From assembly GCF_019264485.1 (NCBI RefSeq), contig NZ_JAHVAA010000006.1, positions 62,001 through 126,000 on the forward strand: a stretch of 64,000 bases of DNA, written 5' to 3'. Position numbers and translations under genes: made by a program. Each line of letters opens with the position of its first letter. Positions within the stretch are counted from its first letter, which is position 1. The stretch is from Sediminibacterium sp. Lineage in GTDB: Bacteria; Bacteroidota; Bacteroidia; Chitinophagales; Chitinophagaceae. The notes below the pieces were generated by a model, which did no database searches, was not told the DNA's origin, and was given only the letters and a program-made list of their open reading frames with translations. Positions 10,601-18,725 of this stretch are shown in pieces.

Positions 10601-11245
10601 AATGATGCAGGAGTTGGCAATACGAACCACACCCCCCGACGCAATTACTTTTTCGTTTGTCTGTTCCAGAAAAGGCTTTACCATTTTCAGTAGTGCATCC
10701 TGTTCAAGTATACAGTCTACGTCAATACAGACTAAGTATTTATTGGAGGCGATATTAATACCCACATTCAATGCATCTGCCTTACCACCATTTACTTTAT
10801 CAACTACAAGCAGCTTATGAAAAATCGGATTGCGGCTTTTATAAACACCACGTACTTCTTTTGTTTTTATTTTATAGTCAACGAAATAGTCGATTTTCTC
10901 AAGGTCATATGCTGCAATCATTTTTTGCAGACAGTCGTCCTTACTTCCATCGTTGATAACAATCAGTTCAAGGTTCACATAATAAATAGATAATAATGAC
11001 CTGATATTTTCTACAATGGTCATACCCTCATTATAAGCAGGCGCAAGAATAGTTACGGTAGGAGCATGTACGGAAGAAGCCAGTATACGATAATCGGTAA
11101 AACTGTTTTTGTGAACATATTTTCTGGTTTCGCCAATAGAGAAAATAGCGATGGCGATATAGGATAATAAAAGCAGGGTGGAATAAATAAATATTCCATA
11201 AGTAAGTATATCAAATAATATATCGATTACTAAGTTCCAGTTCAT
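7670..11245 (-). CDS. Fusion of family 2 glycosyltransferase and LtaS-like phosphoglycerol transferase
   Basis: A 1191-residue two-module membrane protein. The N-terminal module is a processive GT2 synthase like PgaC or hyaluronan synthase: TM at 12-36, GT core 60-335 with LAPAYNEG (67-74), D175/D177 in the DVD motif, catalytic ED at 283-284 and QRNRW at 326-330, then TM helices to about 470. A Pro/Val-rich linker (about 478-512) leads to a second module with further TM helices (530-760) and a C-terminal alkaline-phosphatase-like domain of the LTA synthase type (from about 790), showing IVLVEGLG, the nucleophile region STSGRTFG and the metal motif ITGDHRMPE. It starts inside the stop codon of the HEAT-repeat gene (ATGA overlap). 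The fusion implies that a glycan is polymerised and decorated with phosphoglycerol or phosphoethanolamine by one polypeptide (inference). Confidence 0.9.
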   Translation of the reverse strand: MNWNLVIDILFDILTYGIFIYSTLLLLSYIAIAIFSIGETRKYVHKNSFTDYRILASSVHAPTVTILAPAYNEGMTIVENIRSLLSIYYVNLELIVINDGSKDDCLQKMIAAYDLEKIDYFVDYKIKTKEVRGVYKSRNPIFHKLLVVDKVNGGKADALNVGINIASNKYLVCIDVDCILEQDALLKMVKPFLEQTNEKVIASGGVVRIANSCIIEDGKLVKVKLATDYLPRMQILEYIRAFILGRMAWSRLNGLMLISGAFGAFDKEIAIKAGGYDHNTVGEDMELVVRMRRYMEERNEKYRVTYIPDPLCWTEAPNSFNILGRQRNRWTRGTIETLKFHKKMFFNPKYGLLGMLSYPYWFFFEMCAPVIEFFGFVCFFIFAAFGLLDWGFFFSYLLFIVSFGYLYSAFAILMEVITYNQYKRRTDILILLLTALTEPFYFHPFVVWSAIKGYIDYIRKKKAWGEMTRQGFAKKPADTTPVLIEAAPVIITPEPVIVVPETVEETADLPKESFYKRKIAPFISKVPEVLFESFRYYMGHILVLLLLLFVARGIELGIDYFEHGKPQYLDKIIWYGLAKDVAFATLITIWGYLPFTALFLIGKKTAHVSFIIFGTLLTLIQVALSQYFVTSLVPLGADLWSYSWADIEQTVGASGGLNLITILLLVAATSLFVFTLIKLPRLLLPNDGIVVFFILIVVTGGIRNLTKVTENMLPGHEYSNNLSLNKSYFFYKASYDQFFPSAEEDDIYGDDFLANAAYENRLIDKNNYPFLHQSDSTKNVLAPFFNKKDSVPPNIVIVLVEGLGRAFSNENAYLGSFTPYLDSLSLKSLYWENFLSTSGRTFGVLPALLGSLPFGPNGFTELGDEMPEHISLISLLKRNGYKTSFYYGGDASFDNMSAFLNKSGIDRVNDEKSFPQNGYQQLPASTSGFSWGYEDASLFKYALTDTATLSPSLKIILTVATHSPFLINNEAVYTDRFEKRMSELKFSEAQKKSYRNYTKQYASILYADHAIQQFINAYSKRPDFANTVFLITGDHRMPEIPMSTKIDRYHVPLFIYSPLLRKTEKFSSISSHFDIAPTLSAWLKYSYGLNIPDINAWVGTGVDTAKKFRNIHSIPLKQTKPELIDFIRGEYMLNGDAVFKIRPNMDLEPENIPEKKFALKSAFNRFKKKNQDFVTNGRLLPDSLVRKYGRQ

Positions 11246-12375
11246 TTTACAGATTTAACATGCCTGAGAATTCTTTCAAAGGGTTCGGGCTCAAGCGCTG
11301 CTCTTTTTTCGATAACAGACAGTCCGTCTGTACAGTTATTGGCCAGTACAACGGATGCTTTAAGTTTAATGATATTATCAGGTGCATCCAGTAATTTCTC
11401 CAAGAAACCCGCCTGTTCATCTGTGGCCAAACTTGTTAAACTGTTTAATATATGTACCTGATTGTCGAAATTCTCTTTTGAAAAATAACCTGTCAATATA
11501 AAAGGTGTTTGTTCGTCGGCCAGTACAATCAGTGTTTTGATGGCCCGGGTACGAACAGCCCCCGATGGGTGTACAAGACAACCCATAATGGCATCTTTCA
11601 CTGCATATTGCTGGTATTCTGCCGCAAGCCTGAGCGCGAATACAATAACGGTATCGTTTTTTGACTGCAGCCACCTGGGTATGCGATCGGAGAGATCTTC
11701 TTTCTTTCCAAATAGCCGTAATTGTTCTAATAATTTGATTTGCTGCCAGAGTGTGAGTGGGTAGGAGATCACATCCAGAAACCGCAGACCATTAAAACCG
11801 GTCATATAAATAATGGCTATCTGCGCTTCAGAGCGCACAAAATCATTTTTACTGTTGGTTTCACGATAAATTTTGGTGAGCAGGTTTTTCTGATCCATAA
11901 GGTATAATTCCTGAATACCTCTGGCCTGCAGGTACCATTTTCGTTTGTTCTGCATTTTCTCCAGCGAATCTTCGCGAAGGCCTAACTTGTTATATAACGC
12001 AACAATATTTTCGGCTACAATACCTGAAAAGTTCTTTTTACAATTAGTGAGCTCATCAATAGCAACCTGCCGTGCCTTTGGGTCATCAAGGAGGCGGTAG
12101 AATTTTTTTGGGATATCAATGCCATCAACAGATTCTTCCAGAATAATATGACTGATCCATACTTCAATATTGTTCCTGATACGCTGGGTGTAGAAATACA
12201 TTCTCTTTTTGGCAAGCAACTGGGCATAGATGAGTATTACAATCAATAAAATGCCAATACCCATGATCTGAACACCTATTAAAAGATTTTCAGGGCTCAT
12301 AAAAGTCAGGAAATCCTTCCCGATAGAGCTATTCAAAAACTGACTGGTGAACATTTGTTGTAAAATGACTGTCAT
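11242..12375 (-). CDS. HEAT-repeat-like membrane protein coupled to the glycosyltransferase fusion
   Basis: A 377-residue protein with one TM helix at about 31-52 (LLIGVQIMGIGILLIVILIY) and a cytoplasmic helical-repeat region (about 180-370) whose units, such as AVRTRAIKTLIVLAD, resemble HEAT repeats. It is the first gene of the minus-strand unit; its stop codon overlaps the start of the GT-LtaS fusion, so the two are almost certainly translated together. A scaffold or regulatory subunit of the synthase is the simplest reading. HEAT assignment is by eye. Confidence 0.8.
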   Translation of the reverse strand: MTVILQQMFTSQFLNSSIGKDFLTFMSPENLLIGVQIMGIGILLIVILIYAQLLAKKRMYFYTQRIRNNIEVWISHIILEESVDGIDIPKKFYRLLDDPKARQVAIDELTNCKKNFSGIVAENIVALYNKLGLREDSLEKMQNKRKWYLQARGIQELYLMDQKNLLTKIYRETNSKNDFVRSEAQIAIIYMTGFNGLRFLDVISYPLTLWQQIKLLEQLRLFGKKEDLSDRIPRWLQSKNDTVIVFALRLAAEYQQYAVKDAIMGCLVHPSGAVRTRAIKTLIVLADEQTPFILTGYFSKENFDNQVHILNSLTSLATDEQAGFLEKLLDAPDNIIKLKASVVLANNCTDGLSVIEKRAALEPEPFERILRHVKSVK

Positions 12376-12561
12376 GTAAGTAACCCCAAAACTTTAAAGA
12401 GTAAAATACATCAATCCTGTAAAAGGAAAGAAAAAACCCGCAAATATCTACCTACCTGTCTCTTGTCACTTGTTTCTTGTACCCTTACTCCCGGTCTTTC
12501 ATTTTTCAGAAGTAAATCCTTCTGAGTATGTTTGCAGTATTCATTTATTAAAATACTTGTC

Positions 12562-13635
12562 ATGAGTTTCCGGAATTTTAAGATGGTCGATTATGTGGTA
12601 TTTGGTCGAGGTGCGTTTAATCAGTTAGATGAGATACTGGCACCCAGAAGAAAAGGAGAGGCGCCGATGGTCTTTCTCGTGGATCATTTTTTTGAAGGAA
12701 AGCCTTTGGCAGAAAGGGTTCCGTTGCGTGGTAAGGACCAGTTGATTTTTGCGGACGTAACTTATGAGCCCAAAACAACACAGGTAGATGCACTGGCCAA
12801 CAGCCTCAAAGAACAATTTGGAACCGTAAGCGGTGTTATTGGTATTGGTGGCGGGTCTGTGATGGACCTGGCCAAAGCCGTGTCGCTGATGATGAATAAT
12901 CCCGGCTCATCTGCCGATTACCAGGGTTGGGACCTGGTGAAATTTCCCGGTGTATATAAAGCCGGTATCCCTACGCTCAGTGGAACAGGTGCTGAAGTAA
13001 GCAGAACAACGGTATTAACCGGACCTACCCGCAAACTGGGCATGAACAGCGATTTTACTCCTTTCGATCAGATTGTACTCGATCCTGAATTAACCAAAGA
13101 TGCACCGGCGAACCAGCGCTTTTATACGGGCATGGATTGTTATATACATTGTATTGAAAGTCTGGAAGGAACATTCCTGAACGAATTCAGTAAAAGTTAT
13201 GGGGAGAAAGCACTGCAGCTCTGCCAGAAAGTATTTGTAGACAAGGATCACTGGGATGATGAGTGTGATGATCAGTTAATGATGGCATCTTATGCCGGCG
13301 GAATGAGTATTGCTTATTCGCAGGTAGGTGTGGCACATGCGGTGAGTTATGGTTTGAGTTACCTGCTCGGAACCAAACATGGTATTGGTAACTGCATTGT
13401 TATGAATCACCTGGAAGAATATTACCCTGCTGGTGTAAAGGAATTCAAGTACATGGTAGAGAAGAATAAAATTGAAATCCCTCAGGGAATCTGTAAAGGA
13501 CTTACCGATGAACAGTTTGATGCCATGATGAATGTATCACTCGGTATGAAACCATTGTGGGAAAATGCGCTGGGGAAAGACTGGGAAAAAATCATGACAA
13601 GAGAAAAACTGCGAAAACTCTACGAAAAATTGTAA
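12562..13635 (+). CDS. kdnB: 3-deoxy-alpha-D-manno-octulosonate 8-oxidase (KdnB), iron-type alcohol dehydrogenase
   Basis: A 357-residue group III (iron-containing) alcohol dehydrogenase. Besides the family signatures (GGGSVMDLAKA, SGTGAEVSR), long stretches match my memory of Shewanella KdnB: MSFRNFK at the start, RKLGMNSDFTPFDQI, YTGMDCYIHCIESLEGTF and MSIAYSQVG, with metal-binding His in HAVSYG and KHGIGN. KdnB oxidises Kdo at C8 so that the aminotransferase KdnA can make 8-amino-Kdo, which alters LPS charge. An upstream in-frame ATG at 12532 sits inside a TATGTTTG promoter-like element, so I chose the start at 12562. kdnA is not in this window. It diverges from the polysaccharide operon. 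Confidence 0.88.
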   Translation: MSFRNFKMVDYVVFGRGAFNQLDEILAPRRKGEAPMVFLVDHFFEGKPLAERVPLRGKDQLIFADVTYEPKTTQVDALANSLKEQFGTVSGVIGIGGGSVMDLAKAVSLMMNNPGSSADYQGWDLVKFPGVYKAGIPTLSGTGAEVSRTTVLTGPTRKLGMNSDFTPFDQIVLDPELTKDAPANQRFYTGMDCYIHCIESLEGTFLNEFSKSYGEKALQLCQKVFVDKDHWDDECDDQLMMASYAGGMSIAYSQVGVAHAVSYGLSYLLGTKHGIGNCIVMNHLEEYYPAGVKEFKYMVEKNKIEIPQGICKGLTDEQFDAMMNVSLGMKPLWENALGKDWEKIMTREKLRKLYEKL

Positions 13636-13716
13636 ACCCGTTTCCGGAAAAATACAAGTCATTTGCATGGATACAAACCTGTATGCCACAAGAGTTATAT
13701 AGGTTGATCTTAACAC

Positions 13717-14019
13717 ATGAAAAGAATAATTGCTTTTATACTATTACTCATTACCCTTACCGCAGTATTTACACCCTGCTGTGGTTACGACGATTGTAAT
13801 GAAACTGCAGTAGTAATGAATGAGCACCCCGACGAAGAAACTGGTGAAAATTGCTCACCATTTGTGGCCTGTGGTTATTGCCCCGGGTTTACACAATTGA
13901 ATGCAACAGAAGAAATACCAGTACTCATGCCCCCTGCTATTGCTCATTGTTCAAAAGAAATCGGCTGGCATTCTTCATCTTATTCCGACCGGTTGTTACA
14001 ACCTCCAAGAGCTGTTTAA
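13717..14019 (+). CDS. Small secreted Cys-rich protein ahead of TonB receptor (DUF6660-like)
   Basis: A 100-residue protein with a signal peptide (KRIIAFILLLITLTAVFTP) and seven Cys in a CCGYDDC... CSPFVACGYC pattern, then a short hydrophilic tail. Proteins of this shape, often labelled DUF6660, sit directly before TonB-dependent receptors for metals in Bacteroidota; I offer that name from memory. It is followed after 44 bp by the receptor and is probably co-transcribed. A role in periplasmic metal binding or sensing is inference from the cysteines and the neighbour. Confidence 0.7.
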   Translation: MKRIIAFILLLITLTAVFTPCCGYDDCNETAVVMNEHPDEETGENCSPFVACGYCPGFTQLNATEEIPVLMPPAIAHCSKEIGWHSSSYSDRLLQPPRAV

Positions 14020-14063
14020 TTTTTTTGACAGACACTTTATTTGTTATTCATTTTAAAATAATT

Positions 14064-16220
14064 ATGAAACATATACTTTCATTGTGTATGCTGTTATGTG
14101 TATTTACAGGTGTTAATGCACAGCATACAATTAAGTTATCGGTTAAAGACAAACATGATAGTGCTGCACTTGCAGGCGCATCTGTTACTATTGTTACGTT
14201 GAAGAAAACTGCTGTATCAGACAGTTTGGGGCAGGTTTTATTTACCAATATTCCGCAGGGAAATTATGTGCTAAAGCTCTCGTATGTAGGCATGGAAGAA
14301 CAGGAAATAAGCATTAGTGTACCACAGAAAGATGAAAATGGAGCAATAGTATTGCTGGAAGAATCGGAAGAACACGAAGAAGAAGTAATTATAACTGCCA
14401 CAAGAATAAGCAGGAGTATCAGTGATATACCTACAAGGGTAGAAACCATATCAGGAGAAGAGCTTACCGAAAAAGGAAACATGAAACCCGGCGATATACG
14501 TATGCTGCTGAATGAGAGTACAGGCATACAAACACAACAAACGTCGGCCACTTCCTATAATTCCAGTATCCGTATACAGGGGTTGGATGGAAGATATACC
14601 CAGGTACTCAGAGACGGGTTCCCGCTCTACGCAGGTTTTTCGGGAGGTTTAAGTTTAATGCAGATAGCTCCGCTCGATTTAAAACAGATAGAAGTAATTA
14701 AAGGATCAGCATCCACATTATATGGCGCAGGTGCTATTGCAGGATTGGTAAACCTGGTTTCAAAAACACCCGGTGAGGATAGCGAGTTAAGTTTTATGGC
14801 CAACGGAACAACAGCCGGTGGACTTGACCTCAGCGGTTTTTATAGTCAGCGTTTTGAGAAAACGGGGATTACTGTTTTTGGTTCACGTAATACGGCAATG
14901 CCATATGATCCGGCAAAATCAGGGCTAACGGCTATTCCGAAATTTGAACGATATACCATTAACCCCCGGTTATTTTTTTATGGCGAAAAAACAACGGCGA
15001 ATATTGGGTTCAGTTATATCAGTGAAGACAGAACCGGTGGTAATATGAATTATATTAAAAACGGAACACCGGGCTATTTTGAACAAAACAATACCGATCG
15101 CTTCACCACACAGGCTCAATTAACAAAAAAGCTGAGTGAAAAAGGACAGTTAAATTTTAAAAATAGCTATAGCAGATTCAACCGTTTTATTCAGGTACCC
15201 GGCTATGCATTCAAAGGAGTACAGCAGTCTACTTTTTCGGAAGCAACCTATAGTACGAAAACAGAAAAAACAGATTGGGTACTGGGTGCCAACCTGATCA
15301 CTGATAAATTCACGGAAAACAAACAGACCAGCAATATACTGCGCAATTATGCTTACAATACCATGGGTGTATTTGTACAGCATAGCTGGACGCCCTCTTC
15401 CATGTTTGCAATAGAAACAGGCTTACGTGGCGACTATGTAAAACAATATGGGTTTGAATTATTGCCAAGGATATCTGTTATGCTGAAACCTGCTGCTGGT
15501 CTTACATTCAGACTGGGTAGCGGGCTGGGTTATAAAACACCAACTGTGTTTAATGAAGAGTCGGAAAAAATTCAGTTTCAGCGAATCCTGCCTATCAATG
15601 AGAACAGTACACAAAATGAAAAATCTGTTGGTACCAATTTCGATATTAACTACCGTACACATATCGGGGAGGTAGGAATAGCCATTAACCAGTTGTTTTT
15701 TTATACGAGACTAAACAGACCTCTCGTATTAACAACAAACGGTATGGGCGATCAACAGTTTCAGAATGCAACAGGTTATATGGATACAAAAGGTATGGAA
15801 ACCAACCTGCGGTTTAGTTACCAGGACCTGAAATTATTTATAGGTTATACATATGCTGATGTAAACACCAATTATAATAATAGTAAAAACTGGTTTCCAC
15901 TTACTGCCAGACACAGACTGAATAATGTACTGATGTATGAAAAAGAAGAAAAACTAAAAATAGGTCTTGAAGCATATTTCTTCAGTCCACAGCAGTTAAA
16001 TGACGGAACCAAAGGAAAATCATACTGGATATTTGGTCTGATGGCAGAAAGATCATGGGAACGATTTTCTCTTTTTATAAATTTTGAAAACCTTACCGAT
16101 ACAAGGCAGACAAAATTTGGCCCTCTTTATTCCGGCTCCATCAACAACCCGGTATTTAAGGATATATATGCACCGGTAGATGGATTTGTAACCAATGGGG
16201 GTGTTAAAATACGACTATAA
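14064..16220 (+). CDS. TonB-dependent outer membrane receptor (metal/siderophore type)
   Basis: A 718-residue receptor: signal peptide ending at VNAQ (about residue 19), a carboxypeptidase-regulatory-like beta-sandwich (20-105), a plug domain (about 115-230) with PTRVETISGEEL and IEVIKGSASTLYGAGAIAGLVNLVSKTP, and a 22-strand barrel to the end. No SusD partner is present, and the plug resembles receptors for iron complexes, copper or cobalamin rather than glycans. The reading frame runs open upstream to 13851, but the ATG at 14064 gives a proper signal peptide and avoids overlapping the Cys-rich gene, so I use it. Confidence 0.9.
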   Translation: MKHILSLCMLLCVFTGVNAQHTIKLSVKDKHDSAALAGASVTIVTLKKTAVSDSLGQVLFTNIPQGNYVLKLSYVGMEEQEISISVPQKDENGAIVLLEESEEHEEEVIITATRISRSISDIPTRVETISGEELTEKGNMKPGDIRMLLNESTGIQTQQTSATSYNSSIRIQGLDGRYTQVLRDGFPLYAGFSGGLSLMQIAPLDLKQIEVIKGSASTLYGAGAIAGLVNLVSKTPGEDSELSFMANGTTAGGLDLSGFYSQRFEKTGITVFGSRNTAMPYDPAKSGLTAIPKFERYTINPRLFFYGEKTTANIGFSYISEDRTGGNMNYIKNGTPGYFEQNNTDRFTTQAQLTKKLSEKGQLNFKNSYSRFNRFIQVPGYAFKGVQQSTFSEATYSTKTEKTDWVLGANLITDKFTENKQTSNILRNYAYNTMGVFVQHSWTPSSMFAIETGLRGDYVKQYGFELLPRISVMLKPAAGLTFRLGSGLGYKTPTVFNEESEKIQFQRILPINENSTQNEKSVGTNFDINYRTHIGEVGIAINQLFFYTRLNRPLVLTTNGMGDQQFQNATGYMDTKGMETNLRFSYQDLKLFIGYTYADVNTNYNNSKNWFPLTARHRLNNVLMYEKEEKLKIGLEAYFFSPQQLNDGTKGKSYWIFGLMAERSWERFSLFINFENLTDTRQTKFGPLYSGSINNPVFKDIYAPVDGFVTNGGVKIRL

Positions 16221-16270
16221 GAATCGCATATTATTTTTCCTATCTCTGCGAAACCTCTGCTATCTCATGT

Positions 16271-16332
16271 TCTCTGCGAGACCTATTCCTGCCCTGGATT
16301 TAAATCCAGGGCAGGAATAGGTCTCGCAGAGA
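16271..16332. repeat. 62-bp perfect palindrome without loop (family B)
   Basis: Positions 16271-16301 are the exact reverse complement of 16302-16332. The centre reads GGATTTAAATCC, the same core as the terminator at 50666, and the outer part contains TCTCTGCGAG, related to the elements at 22571 and 37497. It lies between the receptor gene and the helicase promoter. A cruciform or very stable hairpin is expected; there is no T-tract right after it. Confidence 0.9.
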
Positions 16333-16341
16333 TATGTTGCC

Positions 16342-16369
16342 TTGGGGCGATTTTTTCATAGTACCTTTA
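16342..16369 (+). promoter_or_regulatory. Probable sigma-A promoter of the DEAD-box gene
   Basis: TTG at 16342-16344 and TACCTTTA at 16362-16369, 17 bp apart, fit the Bacteroidota -33 (TTG) and -7 (TAnnTTTG) elements with one mismatch in the last base. Transcription would begin about 25 bp before the TTG start codon. Confidence 0.55.
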
Positions 16370-16400
16370 CCAGCAACGAACAAATAATAATTTATCTATT

Positions 16401-17639
16401 TTGAAGTTTACAGATTTAGGACTCGATCAGAGAATACTGGATGGCATTGATGCAATGGGATACGAAACGGCCACACCGGTACAACAGCAGGTGATGGTTC
16501 CTATTCTGGAAGGGAAAGACATTATTGCTTCTGCCCAGACCGGAACCGGCAAAACCGCAGCTTTCCTGCTCCCGCTTATACATCGCTTACTTACAGTGCC
16601 CCATGCGGCGAACGATATCAATGCCATGATCATTGTACCTACCCGCGAACTGGCTATACAAATTGCAGAAAGTCTGGAAGGCTTGTCGTATTTCACCGAT
16701 GTAAGTTCTATTGCAGTATATGGAGGAGGTGACGGTAATTCATTCAACAGTGAAAAGAAAGCATTGACAACAGGGGTTGATATTGTGGTTTGTACACCGG
16801 GTCGAATGATTGCGCACCTGAATATGGGTTATGTAAAACTCAAAGGGCTGAAATACCTGGTACTGGATGAAGCAGACCGTATGCTCGACATGGGTTTTAA
16901 TGACGATATCATGCGTATCATATCCTTTCTTCCCAAAGAGCGGCAGAACCTGCTTTTTTCTGCCACCATGCCACAGAAAATGAGGGAACTGGCGAGGAAA
17001 ATCCTGCACGAACCCATTGAGATTAATATTGCTATTTCAAAACCACCAGAGAAAATTGTTCAGAAAGCATTCATAGTATATGAGGCGCAGAAAGCACCGA
17101 TTATAAAAGATATGCTGAGCGGAAACAAATACCAGAATGTAATTGTATTCTGTTCCAAAAAACAAAACGTAAAACAACTGACGGCTGAACTGAAAAGAGC
17201 AAAACTTTCAGCAGAAGAAATTCATTCCGATCTCGAGCAACAAAAACGCGAACAGGTATTACAGGATTTCAGGAACCATAAACTTAATATACTGGTGGCC
17301 ACAGATATCCTGAGCAGGGGTATTGATATTGAAGATATAGATCTCGTTATTAATTATGATGTACCCAATGATGGGGAAGATTATGTGCACCGTATCGGTA
17401 GAACGGCACGTGCTGCCAGTACAGGAACAGCTTTTACACTGGTTGGCGAAAGAGAACAGAATAAAATGGCCGCTATTGAGTCTTTATTGGGAGCACCTGT
17501 TCCCAAAGGAAATGTACCCGAAGAGTTTGGTCCAACACCCGCCTATTCACCCCGGGCCCCACGTTCAGGCTCCGATAACCGCCGGCATGGAGGAAACAGA
17601 AGACAAAGTTCTTCAAGACCCAACCGAAAACCATCCTGA
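16401..17639 (+). CDS. DEAD-box ATP-dependent RNA helicase
   Basis: A 412-residue RhlE/CsdA-like RNA helicase. Motifs in order: Q motif (GYETATPVQQQ), Walker A AQTGTGKT at about 51-58, PTRELAIQ, TPGRMIAH, DEAD box VLDEADRML at about 154, SAT, then in the second RecA domain IATDILSRGIDIEDI-type motif V and HRIGRTAR motif VI. The C-terminus (370-412) is basic and Arg/Ser/Asn-rich, typical of RNA-contacting tails. No ATG precedes the Q motif; the start is TTG at 16401. Likely role: cold-shock RNA unwinding or ribosome assembly. Confidence 0.94.
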   Translation: MKFTDLGLDQRILDGIDAMGYETATPVQQQVMVPILEGKDIIASAQTGTGKTAAFLLPLIHRLLTVPHAANDINAMIIVPTRELAIQIAESLEGLSYFTDVSSIAVYGGGDGNSFNSEKKALTTGVDIVVCTPGRMIAHLNMGYVKLKGLKYLVLDEADRMLDMGFNDDIMRIISFLPKERQNLLFSATMPQKMRELARKILHEPIEINIAISKPPEKIVQKAFIVYEAQKAPIIKDMLSGNKYQNVIVFCSKKQNVKQLTAELKRAKLSAEEIHSDLEQQKREQVLQDFRNHKLNILVATDILSRGIDIEDIDLVINYDVPNDGEDYVHRIGRTARAASTGTAFTLVGEREQNKMAAIESLLGAPVPKGNVPEEFGPTPAYSPRAPRSGSDNRRHGGNRRQSSSRPNRKPS

Positions 17640-17652
17640 TAACAGTTTACCC

Positions 17653-18099
17653 ATGAAATACCTTGTTTATATTCTGCCACTGATGGCAGGTTTAACCATA
17701 ACTACACAGGCAGGTGTAAACAGCCAGTTAAAAGTAGCCGTAAATAACCAGTGGGTAGCTGCATTCATCTCTTTCCTCGTAGGCACTATTGCACTGGCGC
17801 TTGTAATCGGGTTTACCAGACAACCGGTACCCGGTATGCAGCAGCTACAGCAGATAGAATGGTATAAGTATACCGGAGGTTTGCTGGGCGCCTTTTTTGT
17901 AACCGTAATTATTTACTCGGTGCAACAGATTGGTTCAGCCAATGTATTTGCGCTTGTTATTGCCGGGCAGCTTCTTTTTGCTCTTGTTTTTGATCATTTC
18001 GGCTTATTTGGTTTTCGCCAGAGTCCTATTAACTGGCAAAAAATACTGGGTGTGGTTATGTTGATTGGAGGGGCCTGGCTCATTAACAGGAAAGCCTAG
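17653..18099 (+). CDS. DMT-superfamily transporter, YdcZ/DUF606 type
   Basis: A 148-residue, five-helix membrane protein of the DUF606 (YdcZ) branch of the drug/metabolite transporter superfamily, with the family-typical N-terminal LMAGLTITTQAGVNSQL and the C-terminal KILGVVMLIGGAWLIN. These small proteins act as dimers; substrates are not known. The start at 17653 is 13 bp after the helicase stop; the frame is open much further upstream, but only by running antiparallel to helicase codons in another frame. Confidence 0.85.
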   Translation: MKYLVYILPLMAGLTITTQAGVNSQLKVAVNNQWVAAFISFLVGTIALALVIGFTRQPVPGMQQLQQIEWYKYTGGLLGAFFVTVIIYSVQQIGSANVFALVIAGQLLFALVFDHFGLFGFRQSPINWQKILGVVMLIGGAWLINRKA

Positions 18100-18163
18100 T
18101 AAATTATTAAAGAATAAGCAATTTTCTATTTCATAACAGCGTTATAGTAGTAAATAACCTGTT

Positions 18164-18637
18164 ATGGCCTCTTTCAGAAGCTTTGTAGGATCGGAACTGA
18201 TGTCGTTCAGACAGCATATTGCGGCGTTGAGAAATATGCTTCCCCAGAATATAAAGCTGAAACCCACGGAGCGCAGAAGCATGTTTAAGCTGAACGATAA
18301 GAAAAAAGAATTTGTGGAGAAGGCAGTGTTGTATATGCGAAAGAACCCGGCTACTGTTCCTTCATATGTTGATGTAAATACCTGTAATAATTATGTGCAG
18401 TTATACAAACAATACAATGAACTCATTAGTGAACTGGAAGAAGTAAGAACAAAAATGGAAGATGCCAAACTGGTATTGGGTAATGAAATACTGAAACAGA
18501 CACGCGCCTATTTTCACAATTCAAAAAATGCGGCATTATCGGGGAGTGAACAGTTTGGTCAGATTTATAAAGAACTAAAACCGCATTATGCTGTAGGTAG
18601 AAACAGCCGGAAAAAAGACAAAGAACAGATTGATTAA
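18164..18637 (+). CDS. Hypothetical protein, coiled-coil
   Basis: A 157-residue cytoplasmic protein I do not recognise. It is basic at both ends (RNSRKKDKEQ at the C-terminus) and has a heptad-rich helix at about 85-115 (YNELISELEEVRTKMEDAKLVLGNEIL), suggesting a coiled-coil dimer. No signal peptide or TM helix. It is separated by 64 bp from the transporter and followed by a strong terminator. Confidence 0.72.
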   Translation: MASFRSFVGSELMSFRQHIAALRNMLPQNIKLKPTERRSMFKLNDKKKEFVEKAVLYMRKNPATVPSYVDVNTCNNYVQLYKQYNELISELEEVRTKMEDAKLVLGNEILKQTRAYFHNSKNAALSGSEQFGQIYKELKPHYAVGRNSRKKDKEQID

Positions 18638-18659
18638 ACCTTGCCTGCTATAAATTAAA

Positions 18660-18687
18660 GGGCTCCCGATATTTCGGGAGCCCTTTT
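18660..18687. terminator. Bidirectional intrinsic terminator
   Basis: A 10-bp GC-rich stem (18660-18669 with 18674-18683), TATT loop, followed by TTTT on the plus strand and preceded by A-rich sequence for the minus strand. It separates the convergent coiled-coil and metalloprotease genes. Confidence 0.88.
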
Positions 18688-18725
18688 GCTGTAAATCACT
18701 TTTAGTTTTTGTCAGGCAGAAGCTA

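Noticed and set aside
13851-14063. Long N-terminal extension of the TonB receptor
   Set aside because: It overlaps the Cys-rich gene in another frame and would bury the signal peptide; the ATG at 14064 is the natural start.
17356-17652. N-terminal extension of the YdcZ-like transporter
   Set aside because: It only reads helicase DNA in a different frame; the family begins at the ATG at 17653.
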